64,000 nucleotides of DNA from JBKBIP01 sp046297495 (GCA_046297495.1 JBKBIP010000024.1:1-64000), one strand, 5' to 3'. Shown: positions 43,529-53,417, counted from the stretch's first letter. Notes: a model not told the origin generated them from the sequence alone. Made by a program: numbers and translations.

Positions 43529-43623
43529 AACATTATGTAAATCCATCTCCTTATTATACATTAGTCCACTACAACTGTAAAGAGCACTATGCCCGCGTTG
43601 GGAAGAGATGACTCGGCATTTCC

Positions 43624-45363
43624 TTAATATTGGTCCTTTTTCAAGGTGTTGGGGTTGAAGGGGAAGCCACGAAAGCCACGGCATACCACAATGGCCCAAG
43701 CGGCGATTGGTTGGCCGTGCTCCGTGTGGCGGACCATACGGGGTGTCTCCACATAATCAAAAGCAAAGTCGAGCAAGGGGTGAGATTCCCCGACGACGAT
43801 AAATGTTTGACCGAGAAACAGCTGCGGATCGGCGAGCGGATTGGGACGCCAGAGATCATATTGGCTGCGGCGGTCGTTCAGAATGGACCCCAGGGAATAA
43901 ACGGTCGGTTGTCCAGCGCAATAGAAGGCCAGTTCTCCCGGCAACGTCCAGCTGGTGCCGGCCAGCACCGGCTCGATCCCCTGTTGCCGCAGCTCGGTCC
44001 GCAGGCGATCGACCTCGGCGGCCAGCGTCCGCCAACCGCGCAGGCGACAAGTTGGGTCCACGCGCCGCATGGGGAAAGGCTGCTCGGCACTCGCCGGCCC
44101 GGTCAGCCGCGTGAACAGCGGCCATATGGTTTCACTGTGATGCGCCATCAATGTCACGACCAAGCTAAACACACATGTCCCGGTGACGCCCCCCGCCAAC
44201 AGCCAGCGGCGGCGCGGTCCCGCGTCGAGCCATTGCCGCCGCAACCAACCGGCGGCCAACACCATGCCGGACAAATAGGCGGCCACCGGCCAATTCGGCT
44301 CTCCCCCTTTGTTTTTGAAGGCAAACAGCAGGAAAAACACGAACATCGGCACCGACAGCCACCACAGATACCGTAACGGCGCGTTCGGTTCCTTCCAGGG
44401 ACGATAGGTGATGACGGCGGCGGCCCAGAGGACGAACCAGACTCCCAACCACAAGCCGAACTGCGTTCCCACATAGGCGAATGGCCCCCACCAATACCAG
44501 CGCGGCCCCTGGTTCAGGCCCGCATGTCCTTGCAGGTGCCGGAGCGTGATCCAATCATGCTGCGCGTTCCAAATGATGATAGGAAGACAACCGACGGCGG
44601 CCACGCCCGCGGCGACCCAGAACCCCGGCTGCCGCAACCGTTGGCGATAGCCCGGCGTGGTCCACAGAAATAACGCCAGCGCCGGCAGCCATAAGACCAT
44701 GGTGTATTTTGCCAAGACGCCCACACCGATCACCAGCCCCAACCCCGGCCAAGCCCACGGTTTTTGCCGAAATACCGCATAGTATCCCAGGACGAGCGCC
44801 CACCCCCAGCAACAGACGTAGGGGGAATCGATGGTCATGATCCCCGATGCCGCCGCGATGAGTGGGGTAGTCAACGCCCCGATCACCACCAGCGCCGCCA
44901 GCCGATCTTGCCCGTAAATCAACCACGTCAGCCAGTACAGGCTCACCAACAACAAGGCACCACAGAGGACCGCCGGCAATCGAACCGCCAACACCGCACT
45001 CCCCGTGAGTGCCTGCGTCCACGGTTGTAACCAACTACTGGCGCGAATGAGATACGCCACTAGCGGCCCCTTGCTGTAGTAGCTCCAGTCCAAATGCCGC
45101 GACCAGTCCCAATAATGCGCCTCATCCGGGGCCAAATCGAGCGGGCAATCGTGGGCCAGATATACGATATGACCAATGGACGACAACAGAATCAGCGCGG
45201 CGGCCAGCAAGCGCCACCAGCGGTGGGACGCCGTGACGGGTGCGTCAAACGATTGCCGCCAGTGTAGCCATAAGCGCGTGAGCGACCGGCTAGTCGCCAT
45301 GACCGGCGTATAAAATCGCGATGGAGGAGAAGACGGGGATGACTCGGCAAATTGCTGGGACAT
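43624..45363 (-). CDS. Membrane glycosyltransferase family 39 (ArnT-like)
   Basis: 579 residues. A polar N-terminus of about 50 residues is followed by 11-12 membrane helices. The GT39/PMT-2 motif is in the first periplasmic loop: LDLAPDEAHYWDWSRHLDWSYYSKGPLVAYLI, with the catalytic-type Asp/Glu pair DEAHYW. GGEPNWPVAAYLS and a soluble C-terminal domain follow. Members use polyprenyl-phosphate sugars to glycosylate lipids or proteins at the outer face of the membrane. The acceptor is not inferable. Confidence 0.9.
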   Translation of the reverse strand: MSQQFAESSPSSPPSRFYTPVMATSRSLTRLWLHWRQSFDAPVTASHRWWRLLAAALILLSSIGHIVYLAHDCPLDLAPDEAHYWDWSRHLDWSYYSKGPLVAYLIRASSWLQPWTQALTGSAVLAVRLPAVLCGALLLVSLYWLTWLIYGQDRLAALVVIGALTTPLIAAASGIMTIDSPYVCCWGWALVLGYYAVFRQKPWAWPGLGLVIGVGVLAKYTMVLWLPALALFLWTTPGYRQRLRQPGFWVAAGVAAVGCLPIIIWNAQHDWITLRHLQGHAGLNQGPRWYWWGPFAYVGTQFGLWLGVWFVLWAAAVITYRPWKEPNAPLRYLWWLSVPMFVFFLLFAFKNKGGEPNWPVAAYLSGMVLAAGWLRRQWLDAGPRRRWLLAGGVTGTCVFSLVVTLMAHHSETIWPLFTRLTGPASAEQPFPMRRVDPTCRLRGWRTLAAEVDRLRTELRQQGIEPVLAGTSWTLPGELAFYCAGQPTVYSLGSILNDRRSQYDLWRPNPLADPQLFLGQTFIVVGESHPLLDFAFDYVETPRMVRHTEHGQPIAAWAIVVCRGFRGFPFNPNTLKKDQY

Positions 45364-45544
45364 GAGCGCGGGGCCTCCTGCCTGTGGCGGACGAAAAGCA
45401 GTGCCTCATCGCACTGCGTGGATCAGGTGCATAACGTGGCGAATTGGCGGCGTCAAGGGGAAGGGTGCCGTGGCGATCGTGTCATGTTGACCCTTTTTCG
45501 ATCTGCTCGCTCTTTCTTCATGATGGGGGGGTAGAAAAACAAAC

Positions 45545-45576
45545 CGAGCCAGGCTTCCCGCGAGAAACCTGGCTCG
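45545..45576 (-). terminator. Rho-independent terminator of the DUF1501 gene
   Basis: Stem CGAGCCAGG / CCTGGCTCG (14-nt loop) followed on the minus strand by GTTTGTTTTTC, 24 bp past the stop codon. This is the clearest intrinsic terminator in the window. Confidence 0.68.
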
Positions 45577-45599
45577 TCGTCACAAAAACGAGAAGGTGG

Positions 45600-46883
45600 T
45601 TACAGTAGCTCGGTGACCATGCGGCGATCATCGAGCAGATGGCGTGGCCGACCACTGCCGTCGAGGAACGTCATGGCCGGATCAATGCCCATCTGGTAGT
45701 ACATGGTGGCCAGCAGGTTGGCGGGCGCGTAGGGGCTGGCGATGGGCCGTTCACCGCGCGAGTTGGTGGCGCCAACGGCTTGCCCCATCTTGAACCCGCC
45801 GCCCGCGACCAACGCGCCTGCCGCCGCCGGCCAGTGGTCGCGGCCTGCCCGCGCGTTGACCTTCGGCGTGCGGCCAAACTCGCCCCACATGACCGTGATG
45901 ACGTCGTCGCCCATGCCGCGATCGTGCAGGTCTTGAATCAAGTTGGCCACGCCCCGGTCCACGACCGGCAGCTGCCGAGCCAGCGTCACGAAGTTATTGG
46001 AGTGGGTGTCCCAACCGCCGATGGATAGGGTCACGCAGCCGACACCGGCTTCCACCAGCTTGCGGGCCGTCAAGAAGTTCTCGCAGCCCTTGTAGCGCTC
46101 TTTTTCCTCGGCGGTGAACTTGCTGCGGTCTAGGGCGTCGCGGACCTTGCCCGCGTTGACGATGTCAAAAGCGCGGGTGGTGAAGCTGTCCATCCCCTCC
46201 ATCGCGCCGGAAGCGTCGATGTCGCGGCGGATGGTGTCGAAGCTGTCGAGCAGCTTGCGGCGGTCGTCCAGCCGATTGGCGGTGACGCCGTTAGCCATGC
46301 GCAGATTGTTCAAGCCAGGGCCGCTAGGCGTGAAAGGCCGATGGGCCACGCCCAGGTAGCCCGGTTCCGTGCCGCGCGTCGAGCCGCGCAGGCTGACGAA
46401 CGGCGGCGTGTCGCCACTGTCGCCGCGAATCTTGGAGATGACCGAGCCAAACGACGGATTGTTCAGCGTCATGTTCTCGCGGTTGCTGGTGCCGGTCATG
46501 ACCATCACGTCGGAATGCTCGTTGACGGTGACCAAGGACCGCATGCAGGCCAGCTTGTCCCACATCTTGGCTTGCAGTGGGAAGTGCTCGCAGATTTGCA
46601 CGCCCGGAACATTTGTCTGAATCGCCTTGAATTCGCCACGGAATTCGACCGGCGCTTCTGGCTTCGGATCGTACATATCCATGTGAGACGGACCACCACC
46701 AAGATAAATCATGATGGCGGACTTGCGCGACGACGTGCCCGTCGTGCCATTCGGCCCGGCCAAGGCTTGCAGGCGCAGCATGTCAGCCAGCGTCAAGCCA
46801 GCGCCGAAAGCGCCGACCTTGATGAAATCGCGGCGTGACACACCGTCACAGAAACCGTGGCGGTTGCCCCAAATTGTGAACAT
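45600..46883 (-). CDS. DUF1501 secreted protein
   Basis: 427 residues from ATG 46883 with GGGGGGA upstream. The N-terminus has a Tat-like signal, VSRRDFIKVGAFGAGLTLADMLRLQALA. The body has typical DUF1501 (sulfatase-like fold) motifs: KSAIMIYLGGGPSHMDMYDPKPEAP, MRSLVTVNEHSDVMVMTG, VTLSIGGWDTHSNNF and ITVMWGEFGRTPKVNARAGRDHWPAA. Activity is unknown. Most DUF1501 genes sit beside a DUF1549 gene; this one does not, and the nearest downstream gene is GT39. Confidence 0.93.
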   Translation of the reverse strand: MFTIWGNRHGFCDGVSRRDFIKVGAFGAGLTLADMLRLQALAGPNGTTGTSSRKSAIMIYLGGGPSHMDMYDPKPEAPVEFRGEFKAIQTNVPGVQICEHFPLQAKMWDKLACMRSLVTVNEHSDVMVMTGTSNRENMTLNNPSFGSVISKIRGDSGDTPPFVSLRGSTRGTEPGYLGVAHRPFTPSGPGLNNLRMANGVTANRLDDRRKLLDSFDTIRRDIDASGAMEGMDSFTTRAFDIVNAGKVRDALDRSKFTAEEKERYKGCENFLTARKLVEAGVGCVTLSIGGWDTHSNNFVTLARQLPVVDRGVANLIQDLHDRGMGDDVITVMWGEFGRTPKVNARAGRDHWPAAAGALVAGGGFKMGQAVGATNSRGERPIASPYAPANLLATMYYQMGIDPAMTFLDGSGRPRHLLDDRRMVTELL

Positions 46884-47272
46884 AATGTCCCCCCTTTGGA
46901 AAAAGGTGCTGTGTGGGCGAGCTTCCGAGGATACGTCCAGGCGAAATCAACCCTGAAGGTTGTATGGTGGCAAGGAGCTATTCGGAGAGTTCGTGGTAGG
47001 CCCCTTGGTATTAGTCGGTGTATGGCGTGGACCATACACGAGCGGGCAGGTTGCGGCGATCTCTAACGCACTTTATTAGAAGCGATGCGGCACGGTCTGT
47101 CCAGGCAAAATCCTCAAATTCCAGAAAGTTTTCTCGAAAGGGAAAAAATGGCTCTCTCGTTGGCGTGAACAAGAGGTCTTTTAGAGAAACTATTCGGAAG
47201 AGTTGTTGAGAAAAATCCTTCGGTTCGCGCGGGGAATTGGCGGCCCACGCGAACCGAGGCATCCAACCATCG
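46884..47272. other. Intergenic region with small repeats
   Basis: 389 bp between the DUF1080 3' end and the DUF1501 start (both minus strand). It contains a dyad GTGTATGG...CCATACAC at 47018-47039, which could be an operator of the DUF1501 gene. There are also two loosely repeated strings (CTATTCGGAGAGTT at 46979 and CTATTCGGAAGAGTT at 47190; GTCCAGGCGAAATC at 46934 and GTCCAGGCAAAATC at 47099). A palindrome copy ends it. No gene is supported. Confidence 0.45.
47216..47264. repeat. Dispersed 3'-palindrome, copy 7
   Basis: Core arms CGGTTCGCG and CGCGAACCG around about 20 nt; the outer parts are eroded. It begins just past the DUF1080 stop on the minus strand. Confidence 0.7.
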
Positions 47273-48244
47273 CTACTTCTCCACGACCCAGATGTTGCGG
47301 AAGTACACCGGGTTGCCGTGGTTCTGTAACTGGAGCGGGCCGGGGGTGTCGGTCTCTGGCTTGCCGCCGGGGGTTTCCTTGGGCAGCTCCAATTTGTCGT
47401 GAATCTTGACGCCATTATGATACACCGTGACAACGGCAGGAGCGATCTTCTTGCCGTCGGCGTCGAAGCGGGCGGCCTTGAATTCGATGTCATACGTCTG
47501 CCACGTCAAGGGGGGGAGACACATGTTGACCGAGGGGGCGGTCTGCGAATAGAAGCCGCCGCATTCGTTGTGCTTGCCTTCCAGACCGAAGCTGTCCAGA
47601 ATCTGACACTCGTAGCGGTTTTGCAGATAGACGCCGCTGTTGGCTCGACCTTGGCCGCTGGCGTAGGGCATGAACGGTAGGCGGAATTCCAGGTGCAGAT
47701 CAAAGTCCTTGAAGCTTTGCTTGCTGGTCACGCCATGATGGAGCAGATTTCCTTCGACCAGCTTGCCGCCGTTCCAGGCATCGGCGTTGCTGCCGTCGAA
47801 GAGAACCACCGCCCCTGGCGGCGGCTTCTGGCCCACGGTCTTGCTCTCACGCACGATGCGTTGCAGCGCGAACGCTGTGCCGCTGGGGGTCTTGCCGGTG
47901 AACAGGCCATCGACGATCTGACCGTTCCAATCCTTGCCAGCGACGAGGACCTTGCCCGATTCGGTCTTGGCCTTGCCGGGATACTTGGTCTCGCCGTCCC
48001 AACCGGCGCCCGGCAGTCCGCCCGGCAACAGCTGGACATCGAAGTTACCGTCGCCGCGCGCGATCACCTGCGCGCCGAGCTTGTCCTTGGCGTTGACGTA
48101 CTCCCCTTGGATGGCGAAATCGGGGCCGGCCTCTTGGGCATTGGTGTACGCTGGGTTGGGCTTCTTGACTTGGGCAGGGGCCGCCGCCTGCGATACGATC
48201 AGCATGGCGGCCAGCAACACGACACACGCACGGAACCGTTTCAT
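47273..48244 (-). CDS. Secreted DUF1080 (3-keto-disaccharide hydrolase family) protein
   Basis: 323 residues with AGAGGAG before ATG 48244 and a signal peptide (FRACVVLLAAMLIVSQAAA). The C-terminal 200 residues match the concanavalin-like DUF1080 domain: VVLFDGSNADAWNGGKLVEGNLLHHG, FDLHLEFRLPFMP, GRANSGVYLQNRYECQILDSFG and WQTYDIEFKAARFDADGKKIAPAVVTVYHNGVKIHDKLEL. Members hydrolyse 3-keto-glycosides or bind sugars outside the cell. The N-terminal 120 residues are a separate beta domain with repeated G/D turns. It is divergent from the DUF1549 gene. Confidence 0.92.
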   Translation of the reverse strand: MKRFRACVVLLAAMLIVSQAAAPAQVKKPNPAYTNAQEAGPDFAIQGEYVNAKDKLGAQVIARGDGNFDVQLLPGGLPGAGWDGETKYPGKAKTESGKVLVAGKDWNGQIVDGLFTGKTPSGTAFALQRIVRESKTVGQKPPPGAVVLFDGSNADAWNGGKLVEGNLLHHGVTSKQSFKDFDLHLEFRLPFMPYASGQGRANSGVYLQNRYECQILDSFGLEGKHNECGGFYSQTAPSVNMCLPPLTWQTYDIEFKAARFDADGKKIAPAVVTVYHNGVKIHDKLELPKETPGGKPETDTPGPLQLQNHGNPVYFRNIWVVEK

Positions 48245-48541
48245 TCTGGGTGCTCCTCTAGGGTAAAAGAATCCTTAGTTGGGAATCGGCCATATCGTAA
48301 CGATGGAATGAGGCATGCACAAGATGGCGCTCCAAGGATCGAGCCGTGTCGAGGATTCGGCGAATTCACGCTGGGTGGGGCATCCTCGCGATTTCACGCC
48401 GCCGGATGTTAGTTTTCGCGCCGTCAACCGTTTAGATATGCGAACAACACAACGCCATTCCCACGCGAACAGGGCCGAGGCGCTGTCTTGCTATCTGCTT
48501 GCCGCTTTCGCGGTGCGATGATTCTGAAAGGAGCCTCGCTC
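48245..48541. other. Divergent region, DUF1080 / DUF1549 operon
   Basis: 297 bp between divergent genes and therefore the site of both promoters. A degenerate relative of the dispersed palindrome is at about 48346-48400 (GATTCGGCGAATTCACGC ... GATTTCACG). No clear promoter boxes are seen. Confidence 0.35.
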
Positions 48542-50170
48542 ATGGCGACATTCCGTTGGGGAGTGATCGGGCTAGGTCTGCTGTCTTTGGCCGTCACTCC
48601 GTCGTTCGTTCGCGCCGCCGCGCCGGTTGGCGCTCCCGCCCCGCCGGGGCCGCTGGACGCCCAAGCCTTGGCCCAGCGCATCGACTTCCTCATCAACCAA
48701 CAACTGGCCGAGCATAACACGGCCCCCGCCGGCGCAACCGAGGACGCCGAATTTCTGCGCCGCGTCTATCTCGACATTGGTGGCCGTATCCCGCCGGTCT
48801 CCGAAGTGCGTGCTTTCCTCAACGATTCCTCCCCGGACAAACGCCGGCGCGTCGTCGAACGTTTGTTGGAGAGTCCCTACTATGTCTCGAACTTCACCAG
48901 CGTATGGCGCGAGCAGATGGTGCCGGAAAACAACAACCCGCAGCTGCGCTTCGTGGTGAATAACTTTGAAATCTGGCTACGGCAGCAGATTCGAGACAAT
49001 GCCCCCTATGATGCGCTGGTGCGCGAGCTGATCACGGCGCCAGTGAACCTCCAGGGGGGACCAGCGGGCCGGCCTGTCAATCCCGCCGCTGGTGCTGGCA
49101 ATCCCATCGGCTACTATCAGGTCAACGAGTTCAAGGCGGAGAACTTGGCGGCCAGCACCTCACGCATGTTCCTGGGGGTGAAGCTGGAATGCGCCCAGTG
49201 TCACGATCATCCGTTCAACTCCTGGTCGCGCCAGCAATTCTGGGAATATGCTGCTTTCTTCTCCGGCGTTCAACCGCAGGGGCCGAACAATTTCTTCGCT
49301 GCTGGGCGGGAGAACCCGCAATCCCGCGAGATCAAGATTCCCGGCACCGAGAAGCTGGTGCAAGCCCGCTTTCTCGACGATACCGAGCCGGCCTGGGACA
49401 ACCAACTCGGCACCCGCGCGATCCTGGCCGCCTGGATGACTTCTGCCGATAATCCTTACTTCGCGCGGGCGGCAGTCAATCGCTTGTGGGCCCACTTCTT
49501 CGGCATCGGCCTGATCGAGCCAGTTGATGAACCTGGCGATGACAATCCCCCCAGCCATCCCGAATTGCTCGACGAGCTGGCCCAGCAATTCGCTTACCAC
49601 CAGTTCGATTTGAAGTACGTCATTCAAGCCATCGTGTTGAGCAAAACCTACCAGCGTGTCAGCGTCAGCCCACCGTCTGGTCAGGACGAGGATCCTCGGT
49701 TGTTCGCGCGTATGGCAGTCAAGGGCCTGACGGCGGAACAACTGTTTGACAGCTTGGTGCAAGCGACTGGCTACCGGGAACAGCCGGCGCCCAATCAGCG
49801 CATCGCTTTTGGCGGCAACACGCCCCGCGCCGAGTTTCTCAACAAATTCGCCAGTCAGGATAAGAAGACCGAGAAACAAACCTCCATCTTGCAAGCCTTA
49901 TCCTTGATGAACGGCCGCTTCATCGCCGACGCCACCAGCCTCGAACGCAGCGAGAACTTGGCCGCCATCGCTGACGCCCCCTTCCTGGACACGCCGGGGC
50001 GCATCGAGACGCTGTTCCTGGCCGCGCTCAGCCGCAAGCCGCGCCCCGACGAGCTGCAACGCCTGGTCTCCTACGTCGAACGCGGCGGCGCCAAGAACGA
50101 CCCACGCTCGGCCTTGGCGGATGTCTTCTGGGTCTTGCTGAATAGCTCTGAGTTTATGTTGAATCATTGA
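48542..50170 (+). CDS. DUF1549/DUF1553 secreted protein
   Basis: 542 residues from ATG 48542, with AAGGAG 8 bases upstream. Signal peptide MATFRWGVIGLGLLSLAVTPSFVRA. DUF1549 spans about residues 35-245 (IDFLINQQLAEH, FLRRVYLDIGGRIPPVSEVRAFLND, KLECAQCHDHPFNSWSRQQFWEYAAFFSG, with CAQCH). DUF1553 spans about 285-530 (NPYFARAAVNRLWAHFFGIGLIEPVDEPGDDNPPSHPELLDEL, ALSRKPRPDELQRLVSYV). The CxxCH may bind haem c, as in other cytochrome-like planctomycete proteins. It leads an operon with DUF1501 and EF-hand genes. Confidence 0.95.
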   Translation: MATFRWGVIGLGLLSLAVTPSFVRAAAPVGAPAPPGPLDAQALAQRIDFLINQQLAEHNTAPAGATEDAEFLRRVYLDIGGRIPPVSEVRAFLNDSSPDKRRRVVERLLESPYYVSNFTSVWREQMVPENNNPQLRFVVNNFEIWLRQQIRDNAPYDALVRELITAPVNLQGGPAGRPVNPAAGAGNPIGYYQVNEFKAENLAASTSRMFLGVKLECAQCHDHPFNSWSRQQFWEYAAFFSGVQPQGPNNFFAAGRENPQSREIKIPGTEKLVQARFLDDTEPAWDNQLGTRAILAAWMTSADNPYFARAAVNRLWAHFFGIGLIEPVDEPGDDNPPSHPELLDELAQQFAYHQFDLKYVIQAIVLSKTYQRVSVSPPSGQDEDPRLFARMAVKGLTAEQLFDSLVQATGYREQPAPNQRIAFGGNTPRAEFLNKFASQDKKTEKQTSILQALSLMNGRFIADATSLERSENLAAIADAPFLDTPGRIETLFLAALSRKPRPDELQRLVSYVERGGAKNDPRSALADVFWVLLNSSEFMLNH

Positions 50171-50180
50171 ATTCTCGCTG

Positions 50181-50230
50181 GATTCTTCGGTTCGCGCTTG
50201 AGATCGCACATCCGCGTGAAACGATGAATC
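50181..50230. repeat. Dispersed 3'-palindrome, copy 8
   Basis: Left arm GATTCTTCGGTTCGCGC, right arm CGCGTGAAACGATGAATC, three imperfect positions. It starts 10 bp after the DUF1549 stop and before the DUF1501 gene, inside an operon. Confidence 0.75.
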
Positions 50231-50295
50231 CTCGACAATATCCATGAGTTGAATTCAAACCGATTACATCCATACATTGAATAAGGAATCAAACC

Positions 50296-51672
50296 ATGAC
50301 CCATTTGCCCCATTCTCGCACGGATCAGGACGCCAGACTGTCGCGGCGCGATTGGCTGCGGCTAACCAGCGCGGGTTTCCTGGGTTACTCGTTGTCCGGC
50401 TGGCTAGAGACACTGGCCGCCGACACTGCCCAGCACCCGCAACGCCGCCGCGCTTGCATCTTGTTGTGGATGAACGGCGGCCCCAGCCAGATGGATACCT
50501 TCGATCTCAAGCCCGGACATGCCAACGGCGGCCCCTATCAGGAAATCGAGACTGCCGTTCCCGGCATTCGCATCAGCGAGCATCTGCCGACCGTCGCCAA
50601 GTTCACTGATCACATGGCCATCATCCGTTCCATGAGCACCAAGGAAGGAGATCATGGCCGGGCAACGTTCCACTTGCGCACCGGCTACCTGCCGCAAGGT
50701 CCGATTCAATATCCGACCATTGGCTCGCTGGTGTCCAAGGAACTCGGCGATCCGAAATCGGAGCTGCCCAACTTCGTCAGCATCGCCCCCTATCGGCTGT
50801 TCAACCCGGCGGCCTACGGTCCCGGCTTCTTGGGGCCGCGTTATGCTCCGCTCATGGTCGGCGAGACGAACCTCCAAGTCGTCCAGCAGCCGGGCCAAAA
50901 CACCTACGACGAAAACGCCTTGAAGGTGCAAGATCTGGCTCCCCCCGGCGACGTGTCTTCGGAACAGGTGGACGCCCGCATCGACCTGTTGCAAGAGATG
51001 GAAAATGACTTCCGCGCCCGGCACCAGGGCATCTCAACAGCCAGTCATCAGACCGCCTATGATCGGGCGCTGCGGCTGATGCGCACGACCGCCGCCAAAG
51101 CCTTCAATCTAGACGAGGAAAAGGACGCCACCCGCGACGCTTATGGCCGCAACCTGTTCGGCCAGGGCTGCTTGTTGGCCCGGCGGCTGGTGGAGCGCGG
51201 CGTGCCGTTCGTGGAGGTGTCGTTGGCGGGGCGCGTCGGCAATGCTTTCGGCTGGGATACGCATGTCAACAACTTCGACGGCGTCAAGAGCCTGAGTGAA
51301 ATCCTTGATCCCGCTTGGGGGACCCTGATGGCCGACTTGAAGGAGCGCGGCCTGTTGGATTCGACTCTCATCGTCTGGATGGGGGAATTTGGCCGAACGC
51401 CACGCATCAACCAATCGCGCGGTCGAGATCACTATCCCAACGCCTGGACGACAGTACTGGCCGGCGGCGGCATCGAGGGAGGACAAGTGGTGGGCAAGAC
51501 TAGCGCCGACGGCACCACGGTCGAGGAACGCGAGGTATCCGTCCCCGAATTGCTGGCGACTGTTTGCGCCGCTGTCGGCATCGATCCCATGACTCAAAAC
51601 ATGTCCAACGTGGGCCGGCCCATCCGTTTGGTGGACCAAGGCGCTCGTCCCATCCCGGAGGTGGTGTCATGA
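50296..51672 (+). CDS. DUF1501 secreted protein, operon partner of DUF1549
   Basis: 458 residues. A Tat-type N-terminus (LSRRDWLRLTSAGFLGYSLSGWLETLAA) is followed by RACILLWMNGGPSQMDTFDLKPGHANGGPYQEI, MAIIRSMSTKEGDHGRATFHLRTGY, FVEVSLAGRVGNAFGWDTHVNNF and LIVWMGEFGRTPRINQSRGRDHYPNAWTTVLAGGG. These are the standard DUF1501 motifs. It is encoded right after its usual partner. Its stop overlaps the EF-hand start (ATGA), tying all three together. Biochemical function unknown. Confidence 0.95.
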   Translation: MTHLPHSRTDQDARLSRRDWLRLTSAGFLGYSLSGWLETLAADTAQHPQRRRACILLWMNGGPSQMDTFDLKPGHANGGPYQEIETAVPGIRISEHLPTVAKFTDHMAIIRSMSTKEGDHGRATFHLRTGYLPQGPIQYPTIGSLVSKELGDPKSELPNFVSIAPYRLFNPAAYGPGFLGPRYAPLMVGETNLQVVQQPGQNTYDENALKVQDLAPPGDVSSEQVDARIDLLQEMENDFRARHQGISTASHQTAYDRALRLMRTTAAKAFNLDEEKDATRDAYGRNLFGQGCLLARRLVERGVPFVEVSLAGRVGNAFGWDTHVNNFDGVKSLSEILDPAWGTLMADLKERGLLDSTLIVWMGEFGRTPRINQSRGRDHYPNAWTTVLAGGGIEGGQVVGKTSADGTTVEEREVSVPELLATVCAAVGIDPMTQNMSNVGRPIRLVDQGARPIPEVVS

Positions 51673-53417
51673 CCCAACGCACATCATTGACCTTGTTATT
51701 GGCTGGTCTGGCGACTGTCGCCACCGCCGCCGAGAAGGCCGTTCCTTCCCCGGAAACAGCCCAACCAATCGTCTTCATGGGGGCCAACCGACCGGTGCTG
51801 CTCCATTTGCATATCGAGATGGACGGCCAACCATTCACCACCGTTTGGAACGAGACCCTATCCGCTCTGTTCAGCTATCTGGATCAGGACGACGACGGCG
51901 TGCTGAACGAGCCGGAGGTCACGGGACGGGTTCCCAACGTCCAACAGATGCTACAGATCCTTCGCGGAGGCTTCTTCAACCGGATAGGCGGCGCCAGCGT
52001 TCGCTTCGCCGACTTGGACCAAGACGGCGACGGGGAAGTGACCGAGGAAGAATTTCTAGGCTACTACCAGCGTGCCAACCTGGGGGCCTTGCAGCTGGGC
52101 GCCAATCCCACCGTCAATCCGTTGGGGAACGCCCTCACGGATGCCTTGTTCACGCATCTGGACACCAACAAGGATGGCAAGCTGTCCAAGGAGGAAATTC
52201 AAGCGGCGGAAACCATCCTGCGCAAGCTGGACCTCAATGACGATGAGATGATCAGTGCCAATGAGCTGGTGCCCACCGCAGGTTTCAATCCCGTCCCACC
52301 GGGGGGATTCGGCACCACGCCCAGCAATTCCGCCGCGGCGTTGCTGAACTTCGGCTTCTACGTTGTCATGCCCGACGCTTCCCCCAACGGCATGACGCAA
52401 CGGCTGGCGGTGGCGCAACAACTACTGGACCGTTACGACAAGGACAAGGACAACAAACTCAGTGCCACGGAAATCAAGTTAGAGCGCACCCTCTTCACCC
52501 GCTTGGACGCCAACGAGGATGGGTTCCTCAACTTGGTGGAGTTGACCGACTGGCTGCGACGTCCTGCTGATGTCACGATCATTCTGCGCTTGGGCGAGTT
52601 CCAAGGGGAGGCGGTCGAGATCGTGCCAGTCCAAGGGGGACTCGCCGGGCTGTCCGTCCAGCCGACCGGCTCTGGCTTGACGCTGTCCCTCGACGACGCC
52701 CAGATTCATATTGAGAGCCTGAACACGCCGACTGCGATCATCCTGAACAACCTGCAAAATGCCCGCCGATTCATCGACCAGCAGTTTGCCAACGCCGACA
52801 AGGACAAGAAAGGTTATTTGACGCGTCAGGAAGTGCAAGCCCCGCAATTGCGCAACCTGCTGGCGCCGCTCTTCGACTTCGCCGACCGCAATCGCGACGA
52901 TAAGTTGACCAAGGAGGAGTTGAACGACTATTACGATCTGGTAACCAAAATGGTGAACAGCTATGCCATGTTGGCGGCGGGGGATCAGGGGCGTGGCTTA
53001 TTCGAGATCGTCGATGCCAACCGGGACAGCCAGCTCGGCATCCGCGAGCTGCGCACCATGTGGGATCGCTTGGCCGAGGTGATGAACCTTGAAGACGAAG
53101 TCATCGACCGCGCGGCAATTCCCCGCCAATTGCAATTGCGCGTGGGGCGTGGCGTTTCCGGCTATTACTATCGCGGCCTGCAAGTGCCGATGGTGGGGCG
53201 TCCGGGCGTGGGGCCGACGGCTAATCCCGTGCCGAGCCGGGGGCCGCTGTGGTTCCGCAAAATGGACCGCAACGGCGACGGCGACATTTCACCGCGCGAG
53301 TGGCTCGGCAGCAAGGAAGAATTTGAGCGCATCGATGCCGACGGCGACGGCCTCATCAGTCGAGCCGAAGCCGAAGCCGCCGACGCCCTCCTGCGCCGCG
53401 CCGCCCAGGCGCCATAA
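51669..53417 (+). CDS. Secreted protein with about eleven EF-hand loops
   Basis: 582 residues from ATG 51669, overlapping the DUF1501 stop. A signal peptide (MTQRTSLTLLLAGLATVATAA) is followed by calcium-binding-type loops: DQDDDGVLNEPE, DQDGDGEVTEEE, DTNKDGKLSKEE, DLNDDEMISANE, DKDKDNKLSATE, DANEDGFLNLVE, DKDKKGYLTRQE, DRNRDDKLTKEE, DANRDSQLGIRE, DRNGDGDISPRE and DADGDGLISRAE. Several lack the central Gly or an acidic ligand and may not bind calcium. A beta domain (about residues 310-390) interrupts the series. It is translationally coupled to DUF1501 and so probably works with it at the cell surface. Confidence 0.9.
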   Translation: MTQRTSLTLLLAGLATVATAAEKAVPSPETAQPIVFMGANRPVLLHLHIEMDGQPFTTVWNETLSALFSYLDQDDDGVLNEPEVTGRVPNVQQMLQILRGGFFNRIGGASVRFADLDQDGDGEVTEEEFLGYYQRANLGALQLGANPTVNPLGNALTDALFTHLDTNKDGKLSKEEIQAAETILRKLDLNDDEMISANELVPTAGFNPVPPGGFGTTPSNSAAALLNFGFYVVMPDASPNGMTQRLAVAQQLLDRYDKDKDNKLSATEIKLERTLFTRLDANEDGFLNLVELTDWLRRPADVTIILRLGEFQGEAVEIVPVQGGLAGLSVQPTGSGLTLSLDDAQIHIESLNTPTAIILNNLQNARRFIDQQFANADKDKKGYLTRQEVQAPQLRNLLAPLFDFADRNRDDKLTKEELNDYYDLVTKMVNSYAMLAAGDQGRGLFEIVDANRDSQLGIRELRTMWDRLAEVMNLEDEVIDRAAIPRQLQLRVGRGVSGYYYRGLQVPMVGRPGVGPTANPVPSRGPLWFRKMDRNGDGDISPREWLGSKEEFERIDADGDGLISRAEAEAADALLRRAAQAP

